Below, in pieces: positions 23,941 through 36,329 of a stretch of DNA of 64,000 bases. Positions within the stretch are counted from its first letter, which is position 1, and every line of letters begins with the position of its first letter. The translations under genes were made by a program, and so were the position numbers. Below the pieces are notes generated by a model. It was not told the DNA's origin, searched no databases, and saw only the letters and a list, made by a program, of their open reading frames with translations. This DNA comes from Chinchilla lanigera (Eukaryota; Chordata; Mammalia; Rodentia; Chinchillidae): contig NW_004955427.1 in the NCBI RefSeq assembly GCF_000276665.1, positions 369,061-433,060 on the forward strand, in the 5' to 3' direction.

Positions 23941-25249
23941 TTTGATGCGCTGTTTAGATGTGCTGTGTTTGGCCAGTCCAGGAGATTATGTTATCTCCAG
24001 TGGTTTGCATTTCAAAATCTTTTCTTTTTGAATGTATTTTCACTGACAACCCTACTCACTCTTTGAGGACCAGCTACATCTTGCCTGGAAGAAGTCTTTT
24101 CAGTTACATTCTTTCCCATTTCACAATTGAGATAAACCTCTTTTTCTTGTTGGTCCCAATACCATGCATGATACACCTTAGTTCCAAGTTAATCCTTATG
24201 AGTTAAAATATGTATTTGATTTGCAGTGAGCTTTACAGATGCAATGGAGTGTATACCTCGGGCATTACGTTGTTTCAGTAGCATATTGTATTTATGGTTC
24301 CATGTTAGGCTGTCAGAAACACAGTCCTCTCAGCATGAGAGGGGTAGCAGGGGCTCTTCCCCCTGGTGGTGATGCCTTAGCAGAAAACCAGCCATAGTGT
24401 CTCATACTTGGTCAGGAGCTTGCCTTCCCTATGATCAGGTTAAGAATGGTTGAGGGTGTGAGGCTGTAGGGATTTTAATGAGAATAAGGACTAGTAGGAT
24501 CTGCTTTATTCTCTCTGTATTTCTCTTCTTGGAGAGCTTTTGGTCATAAAAATAGAAATGATTAGCTTATCTTTACCACCACAACCTTTTGGTCTGACAG
24601 CAAGAGTGTTCCTCTTCCTGGACTGTTGAGAAAGAGAGCAAGGAAAACAACCAGCCCTTAGGAAAATTTTTAGCATAAACACTGAAAGGTTGATTATAAA
24701 TGTTCCTTTCTTTTCTCCTTTAGGATAAAGTGCACCAAATGGTATTGTTTTGTTCACTGGCATCTAATACTTGGCTTTGAAGAACGTTTGAAACACTTTT
24801 TATCTGATTTGGAATAGAAAGATCTTCAGATAGTGAGAGTAGGCCTCTAGATAAGGTTCAGAAAAGCTAGAGATTGTGCAAAGCTTGTACAGTTACTCTC
24901 ACTTTGCACAGGTTGTAGAAGCAGGCCTGGAGTTGGTATAGCTGTGGGTGACTTTGGTGCGATGTGGGGCAACAGTGAAGCAGATTGGTTTCACGGTGGA
25001 TTTGGGTCACTTTCTACGTGGTCATCCATACTGTGGGATAAATTTGGGGTCAGTAAATACTTACTGGGTATCCAGCGTAGAACAGGAGATGTTCTGGGCA
25101 GCATGGAGGAGTGTGTGGAGTGTTGAACCAGATAGACTAAGATCCTGCTCTCATAACTGATGTTTTGATGGGAATCAGAGTTGATTAATGAGACTGAAGT
25201 AAATGAAAAGCGTGTTTCCTATAGAATGTGTTTTGCAAAGGCAGTGCCA
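23941..25249. other. Intronic sequence, nothing recognised
   Basis: Unique-looking sequence. A short hairpin cctctca-gca-tgagagg occurs near 24325. No exon or repeat family could be supported. Confidence 0.35.
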
Positions 25250-25580
25250 TGTTTAAGTGTGTTAGAGAGGGGACAGGAAGCTAGAACAGTCAGAGAGCTT
25301 CTCCGAAGGCTAATACTTGTGCTAAGATATGATTGATGGAAAAGAGCCCGTCAGGTAAAGGGCAGAAGGAGAGCATCCCAGGTAGAGGGCAATAACTGCA
25401 GAGGTCCTGAAGGTATGAATGTATTTGGGGTGTTGGAGGAACAAAAGGTAAGTGTATGGAAAGAGTGGAGTGCCCAGGGAACGTGAAAGGAGAGATGGAA
25501 GGGAGGCAGACCTTGTAGGGTCTGCAAATCTTGGAAAGGAGTTGGAATTGTATTCTAATTAAAAGTGGGATGCCTCTGGA
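25250..25580 (+). repeat. Old mammalian interspersed repeat, family uncertain
   Basis: Blocks typical of a widespread old mammalian repeat: a gcatcccaggtagagggcaa block, then gcagaggtcctgaagg, then gaccttgtagggtctgcaaa. A shorter copy may be present at 31760-31905. I cannot assign the family by eye. Confidence 0.5.
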
Positions 25581-25630
25581 GACATTTAATTAGGGACTGG
25601 CTGACACTTCACCCAGTGGCAAATGGGCTT

Positions 25631-25632
<2 letters not shown>

Positions 25633-25673
<41 letters not shown>
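25633..25673. repeat. (CA)n microsatellite
   Basis: About 20 uninterrupted CA dinucleotides. Confidence 0.99.
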
Positions 25674-25675
<2 letters not shown>

Positions 25676-25689
25676 TTACTCTCACGTGG

Positions 25690-26246
25690 CTTTTCTTGTT
25701 CATTGGGCATCACTGATTTTCCCCTCCATGTCCTAGGCCAGTGCACCGGGACAGCTGCACACAAGAGCAGGGCTCAGAGGACCCTGTGTAGTATTTCCGG
25801 ATCCTCTTCAGTAAGCCAGTATACCTGCTTAATTGTACCTGCAGGCATAAAAGATTCTGTTTGTAGCTCTGATTTCTCAGCCACTTTTCAGACTGAATTA
25901 TCTCGTGTTTCCCTGAAGTTTTTGGATTGGCTAGTAACATCTGAAATTAGATACCAAAAATTATCTAGTCACATTAAGTCGTAGTTGGAATTAATTTGCA
26001 TGACAATCACTGTTGCAAGAGGCCGTGCTTCTTCCTGATTCCTGCTTCTTTTCCCTCTGAAACTGCGTTTGTCATCTGTCACTGCAGGTGCAGGCTCTGT
26101 TCAGAGCACAGTTTCAGTGGATATGTGCAGGACCCCTGTGGTATTTGTCAGGGGCATATACTGTGTGTGAGAATATCATTTCAGTCTGTCTTTCGGTGAT
26201 CTTGATGGAATTAGGGTATTGTAGCATGAAATTATGTGAGATTTAT
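25690..26246. other. Intronic sequence, nothing recognised
   Basis: No gene or repeat family recognised. The open frames across the CA repeat are incidental. Confidence 0.35.
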
Positions 26247-26285
26247 TATTTCTGATAAACTAGTAGTGCTGGTTTATCAGAAATA
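26247..26285. repeat. Perfect 14-bp inverted repeat (hairpin)
   Basis: Arms 26247-26260 and 26272-26285 are exactly complementary (atttctgataaac / gtttatcagaaat plus one more pair), with an 11-base loop. It is not at an exon end. It may be the remains of a palindromic transposon. Confidence 0.95.
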
Positions 26286-26650
26286 TACAGAAGTTCTAGC
26301 ATTGAATCAGTTATTCTTTGATTCCAGGGTGTCTTATCATCAGAAATATGTTCTTGTCTGGAGAAAACTGGAACAATTTTTAGAGAGAAACAGTTTTTAG
26401 AGAGAAAAAATTCTTTGACCTGCTTATTTCTTAACTTGTATAAGAAAGGGATCCCTATGTGCTTTTTGTATTCATTTCATTGAGATTGATTAGCATAAAA
26501 TCTAGACATTTCTGTTTGAGAGGGCAATGATGATGGTTTATATTGTAGATTAAAAAAAATTATGAGACAACTCAATTAATGTCCATTGATTGGCTTACAA
26601 TGCTCATATATTTGCTAAGTTGTAATATTGTTACAGTGCTCATCATTCAT

Positions 26651-26750
26651 TTTTTTTTTTTTTTTGGTTTTTCTCCGGTACCGGGAACCGAACTCACGAC
26701 CTTGCACTTGCCAGGCAGGCGCTTTGCCGCTGAGCTAAATCCCCAGCCCC
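26651..26750 (-). mobile_element. ID SINE
   Basis: Inverse ID element close to the family consensus. Target-site duplication catcattcat (26641-26650) / tatcattcat (26751-26760). On the minus strand the A box tagctcagcgg and B box agttcggttcc are intact. Confidence 0.96.
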
Positions 26751-26760
26751 TATCATTCAT

Positions 26761-28495
26761 TTTTATAATCATTATAATTAACAGCTTGTCATCTCAAATG
26801 CTTTACCTGTTGGAGAAAAGAGTTCATCTCTGTGGATTTGTGTATATTAAAACCCTAGGAAAGGTTTTTTCTTTCTGAAAAATTATAATATGCTTATGCT
26901 GACAAGGGGAAGATTGGCATATATCAGCTGTAGATATTCTCAAATTTGTTTTCACACATGGCATAGTTTGAGTACAGTTTCATAATTCTTAATCTGTGGT
27001 AATCTGGGTTGGGCTAGTCTAGTTTATTGCTATGTCACTGAGCATGAGTGTGAATAACAAAATTATTTCCCTCTGTAAGGGTACAACATCTTTATGTCCA
27101 TTGTTTTGTACACTTCTTTTCAAGTGCTATTTAAGTTCAAAATTTCACTGTTTAAATTCCAATGATTTTTTATGATATTTCTTAGGTTTACATTAGCTAT
27201 CATTTAAGCTTGTGTGATATGCAAATAAATGTTGAGGGGTAAAAAGCTGTGCTTACCAGGACAGCTGAGCGAGGAGAATTCACAGAGAAGCTTGTGACAG
27301 GAAAGAGAATGTGAGGAGATGGTTCTGGAGAGCTGTAGGGCCTTGCTGGAAACTGGAGGAGGAGTTTCTCACAGAATTACGACTATAGAAGGGATCCCCA
27401 GTGTGGTGTATTTACATTTTTAAAATTCTGAGTGAAAATCTGCCTCTTTAGATGTGTTTTCTCCTGTTCTGCAAGAACATGATGTTACAGAAACACTGTG
27501 TTTTTGTCCTTGATCTGATTTCCCAATAATGATTATAATCATTGAACTCACCTTCCCCTATGCCATCAGATTTTAAAAGTTCTCTGAAGTATCAGCCTAA
27601 TGTTTCTGACCTCTTCTTAGAGATTGCTTCAGAAATATATTCTGGCACAGATGTTTCAGCCAGAACTAGAAAAGGAAATCTCAAACACTTTAATTAAAAT
27701 TTTGTGCAACTTTTTAATATATGAGTCCTTAATGTTACAGTCTAGAGGAAGCAGAGATAGATAATATGTACATTTTTGTGGTCAGTATAAAGCCAAAGAA
27801 ATATAAGAGATGAGATCATAGCTCTTTTTTCTATAAATTTACTAGCTCCTCTTTGTGGATAACTGCCTACATTTAAAAATTAAAAACTAGTTTATCTGGT
27901 TGCGTTTAGATGGGAGCAGTAAAGTGATTATCCAAGCATTTAAGTTGGGTATGAACAGATTTTCAGCTGCTTTCCAACAACACCAATTTACTTCATTTAT
28001 AATTTTATTTAATTGTTAGAGTGTGATAGTTATGAGACCTTTCTGTTATAAATGATGAGATAAAAGACACTGTTATCCAAATACTTTTGATATTTGTAAT
28101 CAGTATTTTAGGTAAATGTCAAAGGAATTTAGCTAATTAGTTCTGTTTTATCCCAGCTATAAATAAATTTATTATAAATAAATTAAAACTAATTGAATTA
28201 TTTGAAAGCAGGATTTAGGAGATAGCTGTGCTTTCTGGTCCTGAAGTAAATCTTTAGTAGGCATTGAATTATTTAGAGTGCAAATCTGGTTCACTTATTG
28301 TAAACAAAAAACAAAAATACTAGTACTGTAAATTTGGTGGGTGGGGCGTTTCTGCTTTAAATATGAAATAATCATATTCTTATCAACATCTACTCAAGCT
28401 CTGGGCCTACGAACATCAGAGTTGCTGTACAGGTAGTTTTCATAACATTTATCAAGCATGATTTATGTTGTGGAATTTTTTTTCTCTGCTCACAG
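26761..28495. other. AT-rich intronic sequence, nothing recognised
   Basis: About 1.7 kb with no recognised repeat or exon. It is one of the longer apparently unique stretches and a reasonable place to look for conserved intronic elements. Confidence 0.35.
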
Positions 28496-28543
28496 ATCCA
28501 GAGATTTTCTCCCAATAATCACTGAAATTTTCTGCCATCTCAA
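28496..28543 (+). other. ST3GAL6: Candidate ST3GAL6 5' UTR exon (48 nt, non-coding)
   Basis: A T-rich acceptor ending tttctctgctcacag precedes 28496, and a consensus donor (ctcaa|gtaagttt) follows 28543. The 48-nt segment has no ATG, as expected of a leader exon upstream of the ATG at 53437. It lies downstream of the CpG island on the same strand. Both splice sites are strong by eye, but there is no transcript evidence. Confidence 0.5.
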
Positions 28544-28692
28544 GTAAGTTTCTTATTCCTCTCTCATTTGAGCTTGGAGCCATGGCAGACCTCCCAGGGC
28601 TTTATCTTGGGCTGTTCTTTCACAGTGAAGGACTTTCTCCTTCTCCTTTCTCCACCTCTTTTACAACCCATCCAACCCATATTATAATCATT

Positions 28693-28790
28693 GTTTTTTT
28701 TTTTTTTTTTTTTCCCGGTACCAGAAATCGAACTCACGACCTTGCACTTGCCAGGCAGGTGCTGTGCGGCTGAGCTAAATCCCCAGCCCC
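28693..28790 (-). mobile_element. ID SINE
   Basis: Inverse ID element with about 20 T's at its head. Target-site duplication ataatcatt (28684-28692 and 28791-28799). Confidence 0.96.
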
Positions 28791-28949
28791 ATAATCATTA
28801 TTCAGCTTTCAGGTTCGTGAATTATCTCTGTATGACCCTAGAGTTACCTAATTTATCTGAACCTGACTTTTCTTATCTGCAAACTTGCAGTTAGGTTCAC
28901 AGCACAGTTCTGATAATGATTAAAAAGAAAATTTATTGCTTTGATAAGC

Positions 28950-31195
28950 TTTCCCTTTGCTGGGACACAATAGCTGGCACCCACGATTTAAAGGAGGAGA
29001 GATGTGTTTTGGCTGCTAGCTTCAGGGGATTCAGGCCATGATCCGTTTGCTCCAAAGCAGAAATGTCATAGCGGGAAGTCATGGCAGAGCAAAGATGCTT
29101 AGTTCAGGGTGGTCAGGAAGTAGAGCAGAGGAACAGTGGTTAAGAGGCACGGTCGAGAACCAAATAAGGGGCCTAAGGTCACAGCCACAGCAGAACTGCT
29201 TTACCGTTCACACGAGGCGCTCCCAAACCATACGAGTTGACGCAGGCTTATCCGCTGCGTTCTACCCCTTGTCAGTTTGACACCCAAACACGTGTCTTTA
29301 AACCACGCTCAGTCTCTACTCACAGTACCACATGAATAATTCCACCTAGTGTGTCACAGCTGTTCTGCGTACAACTGGCAGTGCGATAATTCCTCCTCAG
29401 ATTCTCAACGGTTCCACCATTTTCAAAGTCCAAGTCAAAGTCTCTTGAGATTCAAGGTAAATTCAGCTCTGAACCTTTGTACTGCAAGGTACAATGGCAC
29501 AGAGTAAACATTCCCACTGCCAAGCGGGGAACAGAAGGATAGAAAAGAATTGGGCCAAAGGAAGGCTGAAACCCAGCAGGGCAGACATTCAGTCCTTTAA
29601 CTTCATGCCCAGCAGCAGAAGCATGTGGCGGTAAGATGTGAGTTATAAAGGGCTTGGGTGGCCCCATCCTACGGCCTTGCCAGTTGGAGCACACACAGCC
29701 TGTCTCTGGGCTGACTCCACTCAGCTTGCAGCTTTCCTTGGTGGCTACTCCACATTTTTGGCATTTCTGACTTCCTAGTGTCTCCACTGTACCTTTGGCT
29801 TTATTCCCACAGCTTTACATGCTGCCCTGTCACTGACCTCCCAGACCTTCCTCTGAATCTGGGCAGAACCCTCTTTGTTCCTACAACTCTTGCATTCTGC
29901 TTAGCAGTAAAACCAGCATCAGCCACATGGATAGTAGCTAGATCTGTCACCAGCACTGGCAGTAGCCCCCTTTGAACTGTGGCAACAACAGCCTTTGAGT
30001 GTCTGGATGGCTAAGCGTGGTGAAAGGATCCATGGGAAGTCAGTTCCCCATGCAGCCCTTCTTGAATGAAGGGTCCAGGGCTTCTCTTCTCAAATGAAAG
30101 GTTCATACTTTTGCATTTGCGAGGCAGAGGTGGGGTTTTAGTGCTTCCTGAGATGGCATCAAGGCATTTATCTTCTTCCTTTATAGAGTGCTTATTTTCT
30201 TTTTCATGGTGTAATCTCATCTGCAGTCACACCTTCTTTGGCCCTAATTTTACATGTAGTTCCTTTTAGACCAAAATTTAAGTTTTATAAATATTTCTGC
30301 TCTGTATTTTGCCCCACATTCTCACTGTAAATCTGGCCAAAAGCAGCCAGCAATACCCATGCCACAGCCTGAATGCTGGGTTGCTTTGACATTTCTTCTG
30401 TCAGATCAGTTAGTGAATTGCCCTTAATCTCATTGTCCTGCAAGGTCTCGTGACATGGGTACAGTGTCAACAAATGTTCTGTCAGAATGTAACACATGGT
30501 CTCCAGCCCTGTTGCTATCATCTTTAATCTCAGTTTCCTGTAATTCTCAGTACCGGGCAAAATGTAGACCAATAATTCTGTCGGTGTAACACACGTAGCT
30601 CTAGCCCAGTTGGTGATGAAATGCCCATTCCCTGTTGAAGCCTCCTGAGCCTCTCTCTACTGTCCACATAGCAGCATTCTTGTGTAAGAGTCAGACAAGA
30701 CTCACCCATCAGGCTCTACTTACAGCTTTCTCAGGTTTCTCTGCCCTGCTTCTCCAAACTTCTCCAAGCCCCTCCCATAAGCCAGTTCCAAGGGCTTCTG
30801 AAACCCATGGCCAGATAGTCATTGCAGCAGCCCCAACTTTTCAGTATCTATTTTCTGTATTTATCAGCTTTCTTGCAGCTGAGTCACGATACCCAACACC
30901 CACAGCTTACAGGAGAAAGGAATGAAGTTGGCTCATGGTTACAGTGACTGTCTATGGCTCCAAGACAGAAACATTCTAAGGGAAGGGCATAGCGTAGTAA
31001 AGATGCTCAGTTCATGGTGGCTGTGAAGCAGAGCAGTGGAACAGTGCCAGGAGGCAGGGTTGAGGGACTAGATACAGATCCTAAGACCGACCTCCATGAC
31101 CCACCAAGCCACACTCAGAAGTGTGCTTCACTGAATTCCAGGGCAGGTCCCAAGCCAGCAAGTTGACACAATCAAGTTTAACCACCACACCAACA
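28950..31195 (-). mobile_element. MaLR provirus-like element (LTR - internal - LTR)
   Basis: Two inverse LTRs of the same MaLR type lie at about 28950-29310 and 30865-31195. Both share the cacccac(ga/ag) and agcaaagatgctta / agtaaagatgctca blocks. The 1.5 kb between them has the composition and block order of a MaLR internal region: short pyrimidine-rich blocks such as ccaagcccctcccataagcc near 30767 and no intact ORF. MaLR elements are non-autonomous relatives of ERV-L. The open frames at 29452-30925 are internal-region noise. Confidence 0.72.
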
Positions 31196-31759
31196 TACAT
31201 GGTTCAGCGTAGTTGCTGCCAGATATTAAACATTTAATTAGTGTTATCTGCTGTTACTATAGCTTTTCTTCCTCAGTTAACTCTTACCTTCAGAAAGCCT
31301 TTCTGATGTATATAGCTCTAATTTTTCTCATCTGTTTTCTTTTACCACTTGATTTTATTTTGGACTACATATATGTCCCAATGTGGTTGTATTTAATTAG
31401 TCTTTAGTGAACAACAGTAAGTATTTGGATACCTGTCCTGTGCTAGACACTGCACGGTTGTGTAGAGCAGCAGAGTGATGCTGTGCCTGCATGTGAGAGA
31501 GTGTGTATGTGTGTGCATACATGTTTGGGGGTGGGGGAAGAAAAGTCTGTTGGTTGGATAAGACTAGGAATTTTTCAAAATAAACCATGGTTAAAGAATA
31601 AAAACTACACTCTCCAGATATGCATTTAAACAGCATGTAGTTTAAAGGTTTTGTTGTTTAAAAATATGCTGGTTATAGTTAAACCTATTCTTGAAACAGC
31701 TGTATGTATATATTTTTTCCTGGACACTTTCTCAGATACAGGATAGAGATAGAAAGGCT
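31196..31759. other. Intronic sequence, nothing recognised
   Basis: AT-rich with a short TG-rich patch near 31495-31530. No exon or repeat family supported. Confidence 0.35.
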
Positions 31760-31905
31760 GTCCTCCTTTGAGAACAGAATCCCATTAAGAAGGTTGATGG
31801 GAGAAAGGAGGGTAGGGGTGGCATTCCAGGCTACAGGAACAAGTGATCAGAGGCACTGAAGTGTGAAATAGTGCTGAGTAGGACTGAGAACTGCTCAGTT
31901 TGTTG
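31760..31905 (+). repeat. Old interspersed repeat fragment, family uncertain
   Basis: A ggcattccaggctacaggaa block followed by cagaggcactgaagtgtgaa resembles part of the repeat at 25250-25580. Confidence 0.35.
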
Positions 31906-33267
31906 TTATTAGAGCATAATATTTACAGTCAAACATGTCAGCAGATGAGGAAGGAGAGGCTGTAGGAGTTAGCTCTATCAAAATTAAGGCTTATGGATTA
32001 TTTATTTTTCTAAAAACTCCACATGTAGGTCCATATAGGCAATTTATCGTGGGCAGATTCTGCATGGTACTTCTAAAAATGGATTTGGTCCTTACGTATG
32101 ACACGTAGTACATCTCCTTCAGTTGCTTTTCTCATAAGAAAATGGTAAAAATACTGGTTAAGACAAGGTCTAATTGGTAATTAGCTCTCATTGAAAGTTT
32201 AAAAACAGAAATGTTAAGTATTATTTTCAAAATATCGTTTGCAACTTCTGAGGCAGGGGAATCCAAAGGAAACGGGGCTTTGACAAGATGGAGTCAGCCA
32301 GTGAGAACTGTCAAGGGGACCACTACACATTTTGATTTTGAAACTTCCAGTGCCCTCCTAAGGAATTTTATACAATAGAAGGCCAAATGCGTCTATTTGC
32401 AGATTCATTTTGTACATACATATTTCATCATTTATATGTCAATTTTTATCAGTATTTGGCTTGTACTTATTAGCATTACAGTTAAATTTTGACTTCTTTT
32501 CTGCCCCTTGTTTTGATGTTTTAATACATTCTCCATAGTTTACATAATGTTGGATGTTAAGTTTATGAGTTATACTTAATTCTGCCAAACCTTGTATCTA
32601 GTCTTTACTTCCGAAATATGATTTATATTAGGTCTTAGTATTTCCCAGTTGCTTTTCACTCTGTCTTTTGATGGTTTCTTTTCCTTGGAAATTAAGCAAC
32701 AGGACACAACACAAGTCTTTAAGCTCTTAAAGCTTAAAATTCCCAGGGAAGAATTAGATGTGAAAGAAAAAAGCAGTGGAACTTACACAAACTATAATTA
32801 ACCTGAAAAGAGAATGCAGGTGAAAGATCTGCAAGAAGGCTATGGAGGCAAAGAACAAAGAAGATTGTCTCACTATATTTCCAGCACTGTGTAGGGCAGA
32901 ATATACCTTTATTGTGGGCCTGTGCTTATCAGATAACTTTATAATTACTGCTCATGTATTTGCCTATAAAAATTATTATTTAGCTCATTCAAGAGTATAG
33001 ACCCCTTGGTATTTATATTCTTCTTGTAAGTGAATTTTTTTGACATTTCTAGTTATGAAACAGCCTCCTTGGAGTTGCGCTTCTCAGGTGAACTGGCCGT
33101 GTAAGTAAGTGCCTGAACCAGGCTGAGCTGCTGACTCGCAGTTATGTGACTCCCTGCAGATGACGCCCTCTCCAAAGTCCTGCTTGGGCTGCGAAGACCT
33201 CTGTTTCTTGGAAAGCTTTTTCTTTTCTAGTGTTTCATAAAGGTTTTATGAAACTATGTCAGTGTAT
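31906..33267. other. Intronic sequence, nothing recognised
   Basis: Unique-looking sequence with no supported feature. Confidence 0.35.
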
Positions 33268-33640
33268 TAGGCAGCATTCACATCACTGGGTACAGTACCC
33301 AATGCATACGATTTAAAAGAGGAGAGGTTTAATTTGGCTCCGTGTTTCAGGAAAGTCAGTCCATGGTTGGCTGGCCCTAAGGCAGGAACCAGCGCGGCAG
33401 AAGCACATGGCAGAGCAAAGATGCTTAGTTCATGGTAGCAGGGAAGCAGAGCAGGGCAACAGTGTTAGAAAGGAATGGGCTAAGGACCATACGTAGTACC
33501 CAACATTATGTCTCCATGACCCACTCAGACATACATGTTAGTGTGCATTATTAATCTACTGTTTCTTAATCCAGTGCAGGTGGCAAATCATGACTAACAG
33601 TCACAGACACACAAGTCAGCACACAAACCATATGACTGTA
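33268..33640 (-). mobile_element. MaLR solo LTR
   Basis: Inverse LTR of the type seen in the provirus at 28950-31195 (gtacccaatgcatacgattt, aggagaggtttaatttggc, gcaaagatgcttagttcatg). No internal region adjoins it, so it is a solo LTR. Confidence 0.8.
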
Positions 33641-33871
33641 CTGCAATAAATTTCCTCACAGTAAACATACCCAGGTAAGCTGTCTTCTGACAAGGAAATA
33701 GGACCCTTAATGAGGATACCGCGTTCCCATTTCGTCACTGTGAGGTTCCTCAGACTCTTGTCACTATAGGTTCACTTTTTGTTTCCCTTGAACATTGAGC
33801 TTTAGCACCCAGGTATTCTGAATGGCTCCAGAGCATTTGACTGAACATAAGCAGTGGGCATTCTTGGAGGG

Positions 33872-34190
33872 TGTTACGGGTTCACTTACGTGACCCCTGA
33901 AAAGACAGGTTGAAGCCCTAATGCCCCACGCCTAAGAATGTAACCTTATTTGGAAATAGGTTCATGTCAGATGTAATTACCTGAGTTAATGTGGTCATAT
34001 TGGATTGGGGTAGGCCCCTTGTCTAATAGGGCTGGTGTTTACATGAGGACAGACACAAGGAGAGCACCATTTAAAGACAGAGGGTTGGAATGAGGCATCG
34101 ACAAGCCACAGAACGCTTGGGAGAGAGATTTTCCTCTATACTTTGCAGAGGGAGGATGGTCCTGCAGACCCCTTGAATTTAGACATTTAG
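33872..34190 (+). mobile_element. MLT1-type MaLR LTR
   Basis: Starts TGTTACGGGTTCA and contains gaccc...gttgaagccctaatgcc, taaccttatttggaaatagg, atgtggtcatattggattgg and a caccatttaaagacagaggg block. This is the sense order of MLT1 LTRs. The 3' end is decayed. Confidence 0.82.
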
Positions 34191-36329
34191 GTTAAATGTC
34201 CTAACCCATCCTTTCAGGCCCAAACTGGGGCCATATCTCTGATGCAATTTCCCAAGTTTGTTTTGTCTAGAATCATTTTTGATAGAAAAAAAATCAGCTC
34301 ACTGTTTTTAAAATGCAGTCCCTCTTTTTCAAGTAATGCTACGTGCTGTAAATAAAGGCTGCAGTCTGCTGCACTTAGGCATAGCAAATCTCATTTCAGA
34401 TTTGTGACAATAAAACAGCCCACAGACCAAAGAGCAGCCCAGCAATTAGATTGTTGCACGCACTTGTGCAAAGGGCTAGTTTCAGAACATCTGATAAACT
34501 GACGTATTTTTCCATATTGGGCTGACTTTCTGGCATTAGGCTCCAGACAGTTCCTGAACTGTGTGTGCTCCCTTCGGAACGTGGGGCTCTTTTAAATGCT
34601 CTTAGCCTAGACTGTCCTTTTCTCTCTGATGTCTCAGCCTACCATGACTGCAGGGTGAATGAACGTACACTCCGAACTTCTCCTGCCTTTCTGTGGTGAA
34701 GTCAGCAATTGCTGCTGCCCCTAATCATGGGGAAATCTTCAGAACATTTACAGAAACCCCAAACGGAACTTTCAGACGTGGAAGTGATGTTAGTTTTCAT
34801 TAATGGTTTTTTTCCTGTTCCTTATTCTCTTACTAGGCCTCTTTCAACTTCTAGTTCCGGGTGTTTATACTGGAGAAATATTTTGATCTTTGGGGAGAGA
34901 ACTTCAGGTTAGTCATGTTTTCTGAATAACATTCATAGTTAATATAAAAGTTATGAAATAGTAAACCTTCAGCCTACAGTGGTGAGGTCCAGAGTAGGGC
35001 ACGTGAGTTTAATTTATGTTTAATTGTGTGTTTAAATGTGTAGGTACAGAGACTTAACTTTAGTATGTCTCTCTTAGCTCAGTCCTTGCATCATGAGATT
35101 GCATGGCGTGGGATAGGTGGATAGTAAACGTCTGCGATGGAGGAGTGGATGGGTAGATGGAAAGGTAGGTGGACAAGTATATAGAGCTGTTGCAACTGTC
35201 TGCCCATTTTCTCACTAAACTAAACACATATACTCTGAATACGGAGTGAATTTTGGTTGGGTACAGGGCTTTGTCCTGAAGCCTGGGAGGGTATTCCTCC
35301 GCTTAGGAGGATTTCTGCAACTTAAGCCAGGGATCCAGAAGAAATAATGCTGTCTTGCTTTGCCTATGAAATGTGCTTATACATTTTTTCTACTTGCTTG
35401 TAGAAGTGGGACCAAACAGTTGGACTCCACTGTGACTCAGTGAACTTACCGGAAACTCAGATTTCTTTTTTATTTACCTTCTTGGGGTGATATGTAATTC
35501 TTTGGAAATTAGCTCCAAGAAGGGACTTTTCTTCCTTTCTCTCAGAAGAGAAATACACCTCTTCCATCTTTTTGTATGTGTTTTCGTGACCTCATTGTTT
35601 TATAGTGTGAAGAACGTGGGCATTAGTAAACAGTTAAAGTATTATGAAATATTTACCTTTTGAGATTGTCTCATTATTATAGAAAATAATGGTAAAGGTA
35701 TAGGAATTCCATAGATGAATCTTCACGTATTTTAGCCTTAACTTTAGTTTACACTTGATAATAAACCTTGTTACAATGTCCTTGAGCTAAAAATTGCATT
35801 AATATGTACAGATCATTATTTATAGTTATACCACTTCTAGATCTAACCACTTCAAGATCACAGACCAGTTATTTTATTGCTTTAACTGTCCACATAGTAG
35901 AGGCTTCCCCATCTTTTGATTCTAAAAAAATTGGTAACTTTTCTGTAATGTTTTGCTTGGATTATCTTCTGGCTAGAATACAGGACATAAGATTCCAGAG
36001 AAGCCTTTGGTATGTTTATCTACTTCAACAGGCTGATTTTTCTACCCATATTAGTTGAGGAAAAAGTGGTTATAGTGAGTTTATTTTCTGCATTCACTTT
36101 CTCTTCAGTATATTTTGTTTCAACAGGATTATACATTCTCATAAACTAGAAATTTCTCATTTTAAATGTTTACTTTCCCTTTTCATAGATTCATAGTATT
36201 TTAAATATCTAAGTATTTTAATGAGTTGAATTACCAAAGGTTTATGTTTTAGACAAAAAAAAAAAACCTGTTTAAAAGTAAAGTTTCAATCTTAAAGTAT
36301 TTCTAGCAATTTTAGAGATTTCATGTCTT
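34191..36329. other. Intronic sequence, nothing recognised
   Basis: About 2.1 kb without a recognised repeat or exon. A candidate region for conserved non-coding elements. Confidence 0.35.

Noticed and set aside
25565..25984. 139-codon open frame over the CA repeat
   Set aside because: Driven by the stop-free CA microsatellite; no domain or supporting splice sites.
29452..30925. Several open frames of 65-111 codons
   Set aside because: They fall inside the MaLR internal region, on both strands and without domains.
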